A model generated the notes under the pieces. The model was not told the DNA's origin and ran no database searches. It saw nothing but the letters and a program-made list of their open reading frames with translations. A stretch of DNA of 64,000 nt from Dyadobacter arcticus (GTDB lineage: Bacteria; Bacteroidota; Bacteroidia; Cytophagales; Spirosomataceae), in contig NZ_JAASQJ010000005.1 in the NCBI RefSeq assembly GCF_011762185.1, positions 1-64,000 of the forward strand, in the 5' to 3' direction. This document shows, one piece after another, positions 46,184-54,185 of the stretch (within the stretch, counting starts at the first letter, position 1; each line of letters starts with the position of its first letter). The position numbers and the translations under genes were made by a program.

Positions 46184-47782
46184 ATGAAAAATTTGAAAAG
46201 ATATATAAAGTACGGTTTGGCAGTGGTATTGGTGACGGGTTGCGACACCAAACAACTCCATGATCTGAACATTAACCCGCAAGCATTGAATGAAGTCGAC
46301 CTGAATTTCATATTCACTTCAACCGAGCTTGCCATCGCTTCCAATGGAACAACCGGTGATAATAGGTATATCGACTGGCGTACCAACATTGGCATGTGCG
46401 CTTACGCGATCCAGCATCTGGCCAGCTCTGGCGGAGGTATTTCTCCTGGAGACAAGTATACCAGCAACGCCGAAACCAACGCCGCGCCATTTGAATTTAC
46501 TTACAATGACCAGTTGAAAAACGTTGCAGAAATCCTGAAACAATCGGGACCGGGCGGTTTTGCGGAAGGGAAGTATAAAAATATGCGTAATGCTGCTCGG
46601 ATCATTCGTGCTTTCAGCTTTGCCCGTCTGACCGATTTTTATGGTAACATTCCTTATTTTGAAGCTAATCAGGGTATGGAAGGTATTTTTTTCCCTAAAT
46701 ACGATACACAGGACGCAATCTATGCCGATCTTTTGAAGGAATTGGACGAAGCTACTGCTGGTATGAACACCGCAAATGGTGATGAAGGTTTTGGTGACGC
46801 TGATTTCATTTACAAAGGTGATATCACCAAATGGAAAAAATGGGGATATTCTTTGATGCTGAGACTGGCAATGCGCATTTCAAATGTAGATGCAGCAAAA
46901 GCAGCAACCTACGTGAGCAAAGCAGCTGCTGGTGGCGTTTTTACCAGCAATGCCGATAATGTTTGGATTACCATGGCAGATGGCCCAAGTGAATGGGTAA
47001 ACCAAAACGGTATTTCCCGTGCTTTCAATCCGGGAGATGGCGGCCAGCCTTCTTATCTGAGCGCGACTTTGATAAATTTCCTCAAAGGAACCAATCAAGC
47101 TGTCGCAACAGATGATGATCCCCGTTTGATGATCATAAGTGGTGGTATCGGCGACTGGACTGCATCTTCGTATACGCCAACCGAGCTAAATCCGGTAAAG
47201 CAGAAAGGAATGCCCAACGGATTCGACCAACCGATGCTGGACAAACTGGAAGGGAAAGCAGTTGATGTTTCTAAGACCTATTCCAGGATCAATGTAAAAA
47301 TGTTGCAGGATGCAGATCCATACATGATCATGAACTATGGAGAAGTAGAGCTACTGCTAGCCGAAGCGATCGAAAGAAAAATCGGATCAGGCATTGCCGG
47401 AACCGCCAAATCACATTATGACGCCGGTGTAAAAGCTTCCATGCAAATGTATACACCTTACGATGCAACATTGACTGTATCTGATGCTGCTGCGGCTGCT
47501 TATCTGACAGCATATCCTTATGGTACTGCAAAACCTGCATTGGAAATGATCGGCGAGCAATTGTGGGTAAACAAATTCTTCAACTGGTGGGAAGCATGGT
47601 CCGACTGGAGAAGAACAGGATTCCCTAAGCTAACGCCAACCAACTATCCGGGTAATGTAACTGGCGGAATAATACCTGTGAGACTTCGCTATCCGACCAA
47701 TGAAGTAGCTGGTAACCCGAATTACCAAACAGGTGCCACATTGCCTGATGATTTCATCACCAAAGTATGGTGGGACAAATAG
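46184..47782 (+). CDS. SusD/RagB-type outer-membrane lipoprotein (SusD-like type 2)
   Basis: A 532-aa lipoprotein pairing with the preceding SusC. The signal ends in the lipobox LVTGC (lipid-bearing C20). Landmarks are LNINPQALNEVDLNFIFTST, AARIIRAFSFARLTDFYGNI, YDTQDAIYADLLKELDEA, KKWGYSLMLRLAMRISNVD, YMIMNYGEVELLLAEAIER and WWEAWSDWRRTGFP, which fit the SusD-like type 2 group often tied to peptide or sugar import. Starts 10 nt after susC. A terminator follows at 47805-47838. Confidence 0.93.
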   Translation: MKNLKRYIKYGLAVVLVTGCDTKQLHDLNINPQALNEVDLNFIFTSTELAIASNGTTGDNRYIDWRTNIGMCAYAIQHLASSGGGISPGDKYTSNAETNAAPFEFTYNDQLKNVAEILKQSGPGGFAEGKYKNMRNAARIIRAFSFARLTDFYGNIPYFEANQGMEGIFFPKYDTQDAIYADLLKELDEATAGMNTANGDEGFGDADFIYKGDITKWKKWGYSLMLRLAMRISNVDAAKAATYVSKAAAGGVFTSNADNVWITMADGPSEWVNQNGISRAFNPGDGGQPSYLSATLINFLKGTNQAVATDDDPRLMIISGGIGDWTASSYTPTELNPVKQKGMPNGFDQPMLDKLEGKAVDVSKTYSRINVKMLQDADPYMIMNYGEVELLLAEAIERKIGSGIAGTAKSHYDAGVKASMQMYTPYDATLTVSDAAAAAYLTAYPYGTAKPALEMIGEQLWVNKFFNWWEAWSDWRRTGFPKLTPTNYPGNVTGGIIPVRLRYPTNEVAGNPNYQTGATLPDDFITKVWWDK

Positions 47783-47804
47783 TATAAATTAGTAGATATA
47801 ATTC

Positions 47805-47838
47805 AAAAGATGTCCTGAATATTTTGGGGCATCTTTTT
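47805..47838 (+). terminator. Rho-independent terminator of the second susC/susD operon
   Basis: Eight-bp stem AAAAGATG (47805-47812) with CATCTTTT (47830-47837), an additional inner CC/GG pairing, and a T-rich tail. Confidence 0.75.
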
Positions 47839-47857
47839 GTTTTTTATCCTAATTTTG
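47823..47857 (+). promoter_or_regulatory. Candidate promoter of the cupin gene
   Basis: TTTG (47823-47826), a 23-nt spacer and TAATTTTG (47850-47857), 34 nt before the start at 47891. It overlaps the preceding terminator. Confidence 0.45.
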
Positions 47858-47890
47858 AGATCCACGTGATTCTTATCAATTCTTATAAAT

Positions 47891-48406
47891 ATGATACAAT
47901 CGTTCACAGCAGCGGCTGACAAGGATGCTGTTTTTGCAAAAGTTCAGCAGTTTATAGACGAACAAGGATTTACGGTAGTAAGTAAAGATCATTCCCGTCC
48001 GTGGGGTGGTTTTTTTGTTTTAGATGAAAGCGAAGCTCCTCAGTTCATTTCCACTTTTTTCCCACACCTTTCTCTGGCAGACTTTGCTGGTTATGAGAAA
48101 CTCAGCCCTAAAATCCTCGTTGTAGCACCCAACAAGAGATTGTCGTGGCAATATCACCATCGTCGTGCTGAAATATGGAAAGTGATCGGCGGTAATGCAG
48201 GGATTGTGATCAGTGATACTGATGAAGAAACAGAGCTTCGTCAGCTACCCATTGGAACGGTCGTCGACCTTAAAAAAGGCGAGCGTCACCGGCTGGTCGG
48301 TGTAGACGAATGGGGATTCGTAGCAGAAATATGGCAGCATACCGATCCGTCGAATCCTTCTGACGAAGAGGATATTGTCAGGGTTCAGGACGATTTTGGC
48401 CGGTAA
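47891..48406 (+). CDS. Cupin-fold phosphomannose isomerase (type II)-like protein
   Basis: A 171-aa cytoplasmic protein consisting essentially of one cupin domain. Motifs match the isomerase part of type II phosphomannose isomerases: RPWGGFFVLDE, SPKILVVAPNKRLSWQYHHRRAEIWKVIGG (the metal-binding QxHxxRxE pattern is in QYHHRRAE) and KKGERHRLVG. No guanylyltransferase domain is present. It may convert mannose-6-phosphate and fructose-6-phosphate, or act on another sugar phosphate; some homologues are labelled phosphoheptose isomerase. Monocistronic, between a terminator and a small antitoxin gene. Confidence 0.78.
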   Translation: MIQSFTAAADKDAVFAKVQQFIDEQGFTVVSKDHSRPWGGFFVLDESEAPQFISTFFPHLSLADFAGYEKLSPKILVVAPNKRLSWQYHHRRAEIWKVIGGNAGIVISDTDEETELRQLPIGTVVDLKKGERHRLVGVDEWGFVAEIWQHTDPSNPSDEEDIVRVQDDFGR

Positions 48407-48454
48407 AATTTCCCTTCTCGAATAAAGCTGGAAGGTTTCAAAGATCATTTTTAG

Positions 48455-48462
48455 TAAATTTG
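48455..48462 (+). promoter_or_regulatory. Candidate -7 box of the degenerate vapBC pair
   Basis: TAAATTTG, an exact TAnnTTTG match. Transcription would begin near 48469, giving a very short leader before ATG 48478. It overlaps an upstream in-frame TTG (48460), which argues against that codon as the start. Confidence 0.45.
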
Positions 48463-48477
48463 GTAAAACGGCCCATC

Positions 48478-48669
48478 ATGATGACACTTACAGTTGATAT
48501 TAAAAAAAATTATGCGCTTTCTGTATTAGAGGGCCTCGAAAAAATAGGAGCTATCAACATTACCGAATCAGTGGATGCGTCAGTTGCAAAAAGAAAAAAA
48601 ACTTATGACGCCATAAAAATTAGCCTCAGAGGTTATCGCTTTAACAGGGAAGATGCTAATGAACGGTGA
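48478..48669 (+). CDS. Putative antitoxin of a VapBC-like pair
   Basis: A 63-aa protein (ATG 48478; ATG 48481 equally possible) that overlaps the PIN-domain gene by 11 nt. It opens MTLTVDIKKNYALSVLEGLE, like antitoxins that begin with a single DNA-binding beta strand. The tail IKISLRGYRFNREDANER is of the short toxin-binding type. The assignment rests on gene order and size. The reading frame is intact while its toxin gene is frameshifted, as expected if the toxin decayed first. Confidence 0.7.
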   Translation: MMTLTVDIKKNYALSVLEGLEKIGAINITESVDASVAKRKKTYDAIKISLRGYRFNREDANER

Positions 48670-49045
48670 AAAGTGCTTCCTTGACACTAATATAATTCTC
48701 TATTGCTATGCTGATGATGAGCCCGCAAAAATCGGACGGCATTGGAGATTGCAGGGATCACCCATACCTACGTATCCACTCAGGTTGTAAAAGAAACATG
48801 TAATATTTTGCACAAAAAATTCAAATTGTCCTGGCAGAGAATTGAATGGGTGGTTAATGAGATTGAGAGCAACAATGAAATTATTCAGGTAAAATTGCCA
48901 GCGATCAAAAGGGCGATTTTTTTAGCCGATCGCTATCAGTTTCAATGGTTTGATTCCATAATTGTTGCATCCGCGTTAGAAAGTGGCTGCACTGTCCTAT
49001 ACTCCGAAGTATCTGCAAGATGAATTCAAAATCGAAAACTGGTAA
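48659..49045 (+). pseudogene. VapC-like PIN-domain toxin, disrupted by two compensating frameshifts
   Basis: The start MNGEKCFLDTNIILYCYADD (from 48659) is a PIN N-terminus with the first catalytic Asp. The frame then fails near 48737-48740, where one base (probably a G) is missing. Read in the next frame, the protein continues as ALEIAGITHTYVSTQVVKET (second acidic residue) and on to FDSIIVASALESG (third acidic residue). Near 49010 an extra T shifts the frame back: dropping it restores YSEDLQDEFKIENW and a stop at 49043-49045. The -1 and +1 changes cancel, so the ancestral gene would be 128 codons, normal for VapC. As it stands, translation from 48659 stops at 48790 after 43 residues. The toxin is probably dead unless frameshifting occurs or these are sequence errors. 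Confidence 0.85.
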
Positions 49046-49087
49046 TCAAAAATCCCTTTAAGTAGGATAGAAATTAATTAAGCCACC

Positions 49088-49984
49088 ATGAAATTCGGAA
49101 AAGTTGATAACCCTGACGATGTAGATTTCAAATTACCGGAGGATTCGCTTGCAAATAAAGAATTGCTGAGTAAAGCTGCGCAAACAGGTAAACCGGATAT
49201 TTACATTGGCTGCGCTAAGTGGAATAAAACTGATCTCAAAAGCTTTTACCCGAAAGGGACGAAAGACGAACTGGCATATTACGCCACTCAATTCAATAGC
49301 ATTGAATTAAATGCAACATTCTACAATAACTTCCCGGTAGAAACCATTGAGGCCTGGTACAATAAAACACCTGCCAACTTTCGATTTTTTCCAAAAATCC
49401 ATCAAGGGATAAGTCATTGGAAACGTCTCAAAGATGCGAAGGAACCAATGGATCTGTACCTGGACGGAATTTCTCATTTGCAGGAAAAATTAGGAATGAT
49501 CTTTCTTCAGATGCCAGATAATTTTGGCCCGAAAAACTGGGAAATACTCAAAGCATTTCTGGAAGAATGGCCTTCCGGATTCCCACTTGCATTGGAATTA
49601 CGCCATACCGGCTGGTACGACGGCTCGTTTAAAAGTGAGGACCTTTACGAAGTTTTAGAAAAGAAAAATATCACCCATATCGTTACCGACTCTGCAGGTC
49701 GACGGGATTTATTACACATGCGACTGACCACCCCGACAGCATTTGTACGTTACAATGGCGCCAATGTGGATTCGGATTATACGCGCCTTGACGATTGGTT
49801 CGAAAGGCTAAAGCTTTGGACGAATGAAGGTATCCGGAACATTTATTTTTTTGTTCACCAAAACCACGAGGAGGCTTCTCCACTGCTCTCTGGTTATCTG
49901 ATTAAGCGGTTCAATGAAGAATTGGGTATGGATCTTAAAATTCCTTTGAATCCGGTTGCTGCGGCTCCACCGAAGCTCAATTAA
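49088..49984 (+). CDS. DUF72 (YecE) family protein
   Basis: A 298-aa TIM-barrel-like protein of the widespread DUF72/YecE family, function unknown. Motifs: DIYIGCAKWNKTDLKSFYPKG (the G-C/T-S/A-W signature), YATQFNSIELNATFYNNF, FRFFPKIHQGISHWKRL, LGMIFLQMPDNF, LALELRHTGWYD and IYFFVHQNHEEASP near the end. All conserved blocks are present, so the protein looks intact. It is cytoplasmic (no signal peptide) and ends 13 nt from the stop of the convergent phosphodiesterase gene. Confidence 0.9.
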   Translation: MKFGKVDNPDDVDFKLPEDSLANKELLSKAAQTGKPDIYIGCAKWNKTDLKSFYPKGTKDELAYYATQFNSIELNATFYNNFPVETIEAWYNKTPANFRFFPKIHQGISHWKRLKDAKEPMDLYLDGISHLQEKLGMIFLQMPDNFGPKNWEILKAFLEEWPSGFPLALELRHTGWYDGSFKSEDLYEVLEKKNITHIVTDSAGRRDLLHMRLTTPTAFVRYNGANVDSDYTRLDDWFERLKLWTNEGIRNIYFFVHQNHEEASPLLSGYLIKRFNEELGMDLKIPLNPVAAAPPKLN

Positions 49985-49997
49985 ACAACACAACATT

Positions 49998-50948
49998 CTA
50001 TTTGAGTTCAAAGGATTTGCCCTGCTCAGGAAATATCAAGTTCAGACCCCACGTGTTAGCCACCGTAAGTTGATGCCTGATCGTCTGTTCGTTGTTTCCT
50101 GTCGGCTTGAGATGCGTTACGATAACATTCAAGTTTTTTAAAGATTCTTGCCCTGCAAGTTTTTCGAGATTACTCAGCTCTCTCATAAACCAATTGGGAG
50201 TTAAATGTCCATATAACCTCCTGTCTGGCTGGTCATTAGGATACGAAACCTCTAACAAAATTCCCATAAGTGTCTTATTTCTGACCAATGGGGCAACTGC
50301 CCGCCAGACCAATTCCATCTTATTGCTTTTTTCCACTTCATCAGTTCCAGTATCTCCGAAATAGAGCAGATAATTTTCACCATTTTTGATTAGAAATGCA
50401 GCGCTTTCGTAAGGATTGGAATGACTAAGCCTGAATGCCTGCACAGACATTTCGGTTTGATCGATGACTGTTAACTGACTTTCAGCCAACACTTTATAGT
50501 TATACTTTTCCAAAGCGGGGTTGTTTCCTTCATTTCCCATGTTTGGCCAGCTCTGCCAATTGAAATAATGATTTTTGATCGTTTCAATGCAATGTTCAAA
50601 TCCATATAAATTCTTGACGGTATCATCCGTTGAATTGATAATCATGCCGGATAAATGGTCCAAATGCGGATGGGAAATGAAATACGCCTTGATGTATTTT
50701 TTCAAAACCTCATCTGCCGAAACCGAAAATGCTTTCCTTGAAATTGCCTTTTGAATGCCATGACTTAGCGTACCCGCATCCAAACAGATGTAATTGGTTG
50801 AACCAATTGGAGCGACCATGTATGCTGAAAGATTGCCATCATCTCCTCCACCCTTCACGCCCAGCGGAACAACCTTGAAACCGCCTTGTCCAAAACAATT
50901 TGCGGCAGAGAAAATTACAATTGCAGTAACGCTTATCCGTATTCGCAT
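49998..50948 (-). CDS. Exported class II 3',5'-cyclic-nucleotide phosphodiesterase (MBL fold)
   Basis: A 316-aa protein with a signal peptide (MRIRISVTAIVIFSAANCFGQ) followed by a metallo-beta-lactamase-type hydrolase of the class II cAMP phosphodiesterase family. Diagnostic motifs: FKVVPLGVKGGGDDGNLSAY, the metal site ISHPHLDHLSGMIINS, LSHSNPYESAAFLI, YLLYFGDTGTDEVEKS, and near the end NVIVTHLKPTG. It should hydrolyse cyclic AMP or GMP outside the cytoplasm, as CpdP does in Aliivibrio fischeri. The ATG at 50948 is chosen because it begins the signal peptide; an upstream GTG (50987) would bury it. It is divergent from the photolyase-related gene. Confidence 0.85.
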   Translation of the reverse strand: MRIRISVTAIVIFSAANCFGQGGFKVVPLGVKGGGDDGNLSAYMVAPIGSTNYICLDAGTLSHGIQKAISRKAFSVSADEVLKKYIKAYFISHPHLDHLSGMIINSTDDTVKNLYGFEHCIETIKNHYFNWQSWPNMGNEGNNPALEKYNYKVLAESQLTVIDQTEMSVQAFRLSHSNPYESAAFLIKNGENYLLYFGDTGTDEVEKSNKMELVWRAVAPLVRNKTLMGILLEVSYPNDQPDRRLYGHLTPNWFMRELSNLEKLAGQESLKNLNVIVTHLKPTGNNEQTIRHQLTVANTWGLNLIFPEQGKSFELK

Positions 50949-51037
50949 GATTTTATTAGGATCAGTTTTTAAGCCAACGGCTTCCACTTAAATATAGGAA
51001 ATTGTTGTAAAACAGGCTTATTTCAACTCTGCATCCA

Positions 51038-52525
51038 GTGAAAGCAATTACCTTAATATTTCCCCATCAGCTTTTTGAAAATCATCCCGCCATCTCTCCG
51101 GAACGAGAGGTGGTTATGGTTGAAGAATATCTGTTTTTTAATCAGTATCATTTTCACAAACACAAGCTCTTCCATCATCGGGCGAGCATGCAATTTTACA
51201 AGCGCTTTTTGGAGGAAAAAGGAATGCGTGTTGAATATATAGAAGCGCAAGAAGTGCATTCTGACATTCGGAAGCTAATTCCTATTCTTAAAAAACAAGG
51301 AATTGAAATCCTTCATTATGCAGATGTTACGGATGACTGGCTGCAAAAAAGGCTTGTAAAAACATCAAAGCAGACTGGCATTGTGATGATCCAATATGAC
51401 ACACCCATGTTCCTGAATACCGCAGAAGACCTTGATAAGTATTTCATGAATAAAAAGCGGTATTTCCAGGCCGACTTTTATGCAATGCAAAGGAAAAAGC
51501 TGAATATTTTGGTTGATGAAAAGGGACAGCCGGAAGGAGGCAAATGGAGTTTTGATACCGAAAATAGGTTGAAATTCCCCAAAAATGGGACAGCGCCGGT
51601 TATCAAATTTCCCATAGAAAATGATATTCATCAAGAAGCGCGGGAATATGTAGAGCAACACTATCCGGATAATTATGGCGAAATCCCTCGTGAAATCCGC
51701 TTCCCAATCAATTTCAAAGAAAGCCAGTCCTGGCTAAACCAATTTCTGAAAAAGCGCTTTGAGGAGTTTGGTAAATATGAGGATGCAATGGTCTCGGACC
51801 AGCACTTCCTGCATCACAGCGTAATCACCCCAATGCTGAACATTGGCTTGCTTACGCCAAAACAGGTTGCTGATCAGGTACTTCATATGGCCAAATCCGA
51901 AAATATTCCCATGAACTCGCTGGAAGGGTATATCAGGCAGGTTATCGGGTGGAGGGAGTACATGCATGGGGTTTATAAGTTCAAGGGAAGCAGGGAACGG
52001 ACACGGAATTATTGGGGGTTCGAAAGAAAGATCCCTGAATCTTTTTGGAAAGGTGAAACCGGCATTGATCCCATTGATATCGTCATTAAAAAAATTCTTT
52101 CAACAAGTTACTGCCATCACATTGAGCGGCTGATGGTGCTCGGGAATTTTATGCTGCTCTGTGAATTTGACCCGGATGATGTTTATCTGTGGTTTATGGA
52201 AATGTTTATTGATGCTTATGATTGGGTTATGGTCCCCAATGTTTACGGCATGAGCCAGTTCGCCGACGGAGGACTGATGTCAACTAAACCATACATTAGC
52301 AGCAGCAATTATCTGCTCAAAATGAGTGACTTTAAGAAAGGGGACTGGCAACCAATCTGGGACGGATTGTTCTGGCGATTTATGGACCAGCACAGGAAAT
52401 TTTTCACCAAAAATCCAAGACTCGGTATGTTGATCAGAACTTTTGACAATTTGCCAGAAGAGAAGCAAAAAGCGCACTTGCAAAACGCCAACTCCTATTT
52501 GCAGAAATTGGACAACCTGGCATAA
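51038..52525 (+). CDS. Cryptochrome/photolyase-related (FeS-BCP/DPRP family) protein lacking most cluster cysteines
   Basis: A 495-aa flavoprotein-type member of the deoxyribodipyrimidine photolyase-related family, whose characterised members (such as Agrobacterium PhrB) are (6-4) photolyases with a 4Fe-4S cluster. Starts at GTG 51038 with KAITLIFPHQLFENHP. The FAD-binding half contains LEGYIRQVIGWREYMHG (295-311), CHHIERLMVLGNFMLL (359-374) and MVPNVYGMSQFADGG (398-412). The cluster region is altered: the canonical MSDYCKGC reads MSDFKKGD (429-436), and the later ACPF-type cysteine is absent. Only C359, at the position of the first ligand, remains; the other cysteine is C375. A cluster is therefore unlikely, while FAD binding seems intact. 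GNAT and VOC genes follow. Confidence 0.88.
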   Translation: MKAITLIFPHQLFENHPAISPEREVVMVEEYLFFNQYHFHKHKLFHHRASMQFYKRFLEEKGMRVEYIEAQEVHSDIRKLIPILKKQGIEILHYADVTDDWLQKRLVKTSKQTGIVMIQYDTPMFLNTAEDLDKYFMNKKRYFQADFYAMQRKKLNILVDEKGQPEGGKWSFDTENRLKFPKNGTAPVIKFPIENDIHQEAREYVEQHYPDNYGEIPREIRFPINFKESQSWLNQFLKKRFEEFGKYEDAMVSDQHFLHHSVITPMLNIGLLTPKQVADQVLHMAKSENIPMNSLEGYIRQVIGWREYMHGVYKFKGSRERTRNYWGFERKIPESFWKGETGIDPIDIVIKKILSTSYCHHIERLMVLGNFMLLCEFDPDDVYLWFMEMFIDAYDWVMVPNVYGMSQFADGGLMSTKPYISSSNYLLKMSDFKKGDWQPIWDGLFWRFMDQHRKFFTKNPRLGMLIRTFDNLPEEKQKAHLQNANSYLQKLDNLA

Positions 52526-52570
52526 GTTAAATCAGACATACCTTGTAATTTAGGTCATTGATTTGCAACT

Positions 52571-53020
52571 ATGATCAACATTACCAGAACAGACAGCAAC
52601 AATCCTGATTTTCAAAAGCTGACCAATAAACTGGACATTGAGCTCTGTCGCATTTACAATACCCAACCAAAGGATTACGAAGAATACAACCGCATAACCG
52701 ATCTTGGAACCGTTGTTTTGGTTTACTTCAACTCAGACCCGATTGCGTGCGGATGCTTCAAAAAGTTGGATGAAACGACTGTTGAATTGAAAAGAATGTA
52801 TGTAGATAGTGCTTTTCGTGGAAGGGGCATCGGTTCAACTATGGTAAAGGAACTGGAAAATTGGGCAATGGGGCTTGGAAGCAAGGCTGTCGTATTGGAA
52901 ACAGGTAAAAAACAACCCGAGGCGATCGCCATGTATCGTAAATTAGGCTATCATAACATTTCAGGATATAGTAAGGATACCGAAACGGACAATAGCGTCT
53001 GCATGAAAAAAACGTTTTGA
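52571..53020 (+). CDS. GNAT family N-acetyltransferase
   Basis: A 149-aa acyl-CoA-dependent acetyltransferase. The acetyl-CoA binding motif is VDSAFRGRGIGSTMVKELENWA (R/Q-x-x-G-x-G/A at FRGRGIG, about 83-89), preceded by the strand TTVELKRMYV and followed by VVLETGKKQPEAIAMYRKLGY, typical of GNAT motifs A and B. Substrate unknown; small-molecule or amino-acid acetylation is common among such stand-alone members. It starts 45 nt after the photolyase-related gene and may be co-transcribed with it. Confidence 0.9.
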   Translation: MINITRTDSNNPDFQKLTNKLDIELCRIYNTQPKDYEEYNRITDLGTVVLVYFNSDPIACGCFKKLDETTVELKRMYVDSAFRGRGIGSTMVKELENWAMGLGSKAVVLETGKKQPEAIAMYRKLGYHNISGYSKDTETDNSVCMKKTF

Positions 53021-53068
53021 CCAATGCAGGTCTCCAAGAATGCAATCTAAAACCCAAATATCAAACCG

Positions 53069-53437
53069 ATGAAATTCCTAGGTCTAAGAACAACAATTTA
53101 TAAGGTCAGCGACATTAATGCAGCCAAAGAATGGTTTGCAAATGCATTTGAAACCACTCCCTACTTCGATGAGCCATTTTATGTCGGTTTCAATATTGGC
53201 GGTTACGAACTTGGTTTGCAACCGGAAGACGTCGCGACAACCGAAAAAAGTGACAATGTGGTTACCTATTGGGGAACCGACCAAATTGATTCTGAATATG
53301 AAAAATTGATAACACTTGGAGCCACGGCACACGAATCACCGAATAATGTGGAAGGGGATATCGTCGTAGCATCCGTCAAAGATCCTTTTGGCAATGTAAT
53401 TGGGCTGATCTATAATCCTGAATTTACTTTGGAATAG
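53069..53437 (+). CDS. VOC (glyoxalase/bleomycin resistance/dioxygenase) family protein
   Basis: A 122-aa single-module VOC-superfamily protein. The paired beta-alpha-beta-beta-beta units are evident: FLGLRTTIYKVSDINAAKEWF, FYVGFNIGGYELGLQPED, then NVVTYWGTDQIDSEYEKLI and VASVKDPFGNVIGLIYNP, the last being the usual VOC C-terminal strand. A complete set of glyoxalase I metal ligands is not obvious, so catalytic type is open. It follows the GNAT gene by 48 nt and ends 4 nt from the convergent higA stop. Confidence 0.85.
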   Translation: MKFLGLRTTIYKVSDINAAKEWFANAFETTPYFDEPFYVGFNIGGYELGLQPEDVATTEKSDNVVTYWGTDQIDSEYEKLITLGATAHESPNNVEGDIVVASVKDPFGNVIGLIYNPEFTLE

Positions 53438-53441
53438 CGCG

Positions 53442-53813
53442 TTATATGTGCTGCAAAATGAAATCAGCAGACACATTCAGCTTGGTATGAACCGCTTTAA
53501 TGAATGGAATATCAGGCTTTTGTTTCCCATTCATGATTAAAGAAAGCTTTGCATCACTCACGCCAAGTGTTTTTGCAAGATCCTTTTGTTTAAGCCTGAG
53601 TTCATACATGCGGAGTTCAATCATCCCTTCAAACGTTCTGGGAGGTTCAATGTAGTAATGCTCCATTTCGTAGGCTTGGGCAGCAAGGGCCATTTTACGA
53701 ATTTTTTTCAGTTCCAGTTCAGATAAATTAGCTTCTCCCCGGCGCATCAATTCATCTATCTCAACCATTGCCTCTTCATACTCAGGCTCAGTTTTGTATT
53801 TTAAATTCTTCAT
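53442..53813 (-). CDS. higA: HigA-type antitoxin with C-terminal XRE helix-turn-helix
   Basis: A 123-aa protein. The N-terminal helical region (KTEPEYEEAMVEIDELMRRG) is followed by a Cro/C1-type HTH (about 68-120): LRLKQKDLAKTLGVSDAKLS with MNGKQKPDIPFIKAVHTKL. It follows the HigB-type toxin gene with a 1-nt gap, toxin first, the usual HigBA order. The antitoxin should neutralise HigB and repress the operon. Its N-terminal pattern resembles the 54-aa orphan protein at 22821-22985. Confidence 0.9.
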   Translation of the reverse strand: MKNLKYKTEPEYEEAMVEIDELMRRGEANLSELELKKIRKMALAAQAYEMEHYYIEPPRTFEGMIELRMYELRLKQKDLAKTLGVSDAKLSLIMNGKQKPDIPFIKAVHTKLNVSADFILQHI

Positions 53814-53814
53814 T

Positions 53815-54087
53815 TTAAAGGTTATCTGGATTTACCTTGTCGTACTGAGAGTGAGTTCCTATAAATTTTATGTAAACTGTACGAATTTTAAATGCAATCC
53901 GAACTATCATTCTAATGTGATTCCCCTTGATGTTAAAAACATACAGATCATTTCCTATTGCGTCCACTGAATTAAAAACTTTCTTAACGTCATGAAAATG
54001 AGACCAATTTGCTTTTTTTACTGTGGTATGCCAATTGTCTAGTGCTTCAAGGGATTCGTGATGTTTTCTGGAAAATTCCCTGATCAT
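53815..54087 (-). CDS. higB: HigB-type mRNA interferase toxin
   Basis: A 90-aa RelE/HigB-superfamily toxin that would cut mRNA on the ribosome. It matches the HigB_toxin group: REFSRKHHESLEALDNWHTT, KANWSHFHDVKKVFNSVD, DLYVFNIKGNHIRMIVRI and the terminal FIGTHSQYDKV, with H and Y residues typical of the active site. It is complete and in frame, with an intact antitoxin directly downstream. It is divergent from the AI-2E-type permease gene (98-bp gap). No operator repeat was picked out. Confidence 0.9.
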   Translation of the reverse strand: MIREFSRKHHESLEALDNWHTTVKKANWSHFHDVKKVFNSVDAIGNDLYVFNIKGNHIRMIVRIAFKIRTVYIKFIGTHSQYDKVNPDNL

Positions 54088-54185
54088 CCGGTGCTGATTA
54101 CAACCATATATATCTTCAATAAGTGTGCGTCCCTAAAATTACAAAAAAATTAGCTCACCACAATTCATTTTAGAATTTCTAAAAA

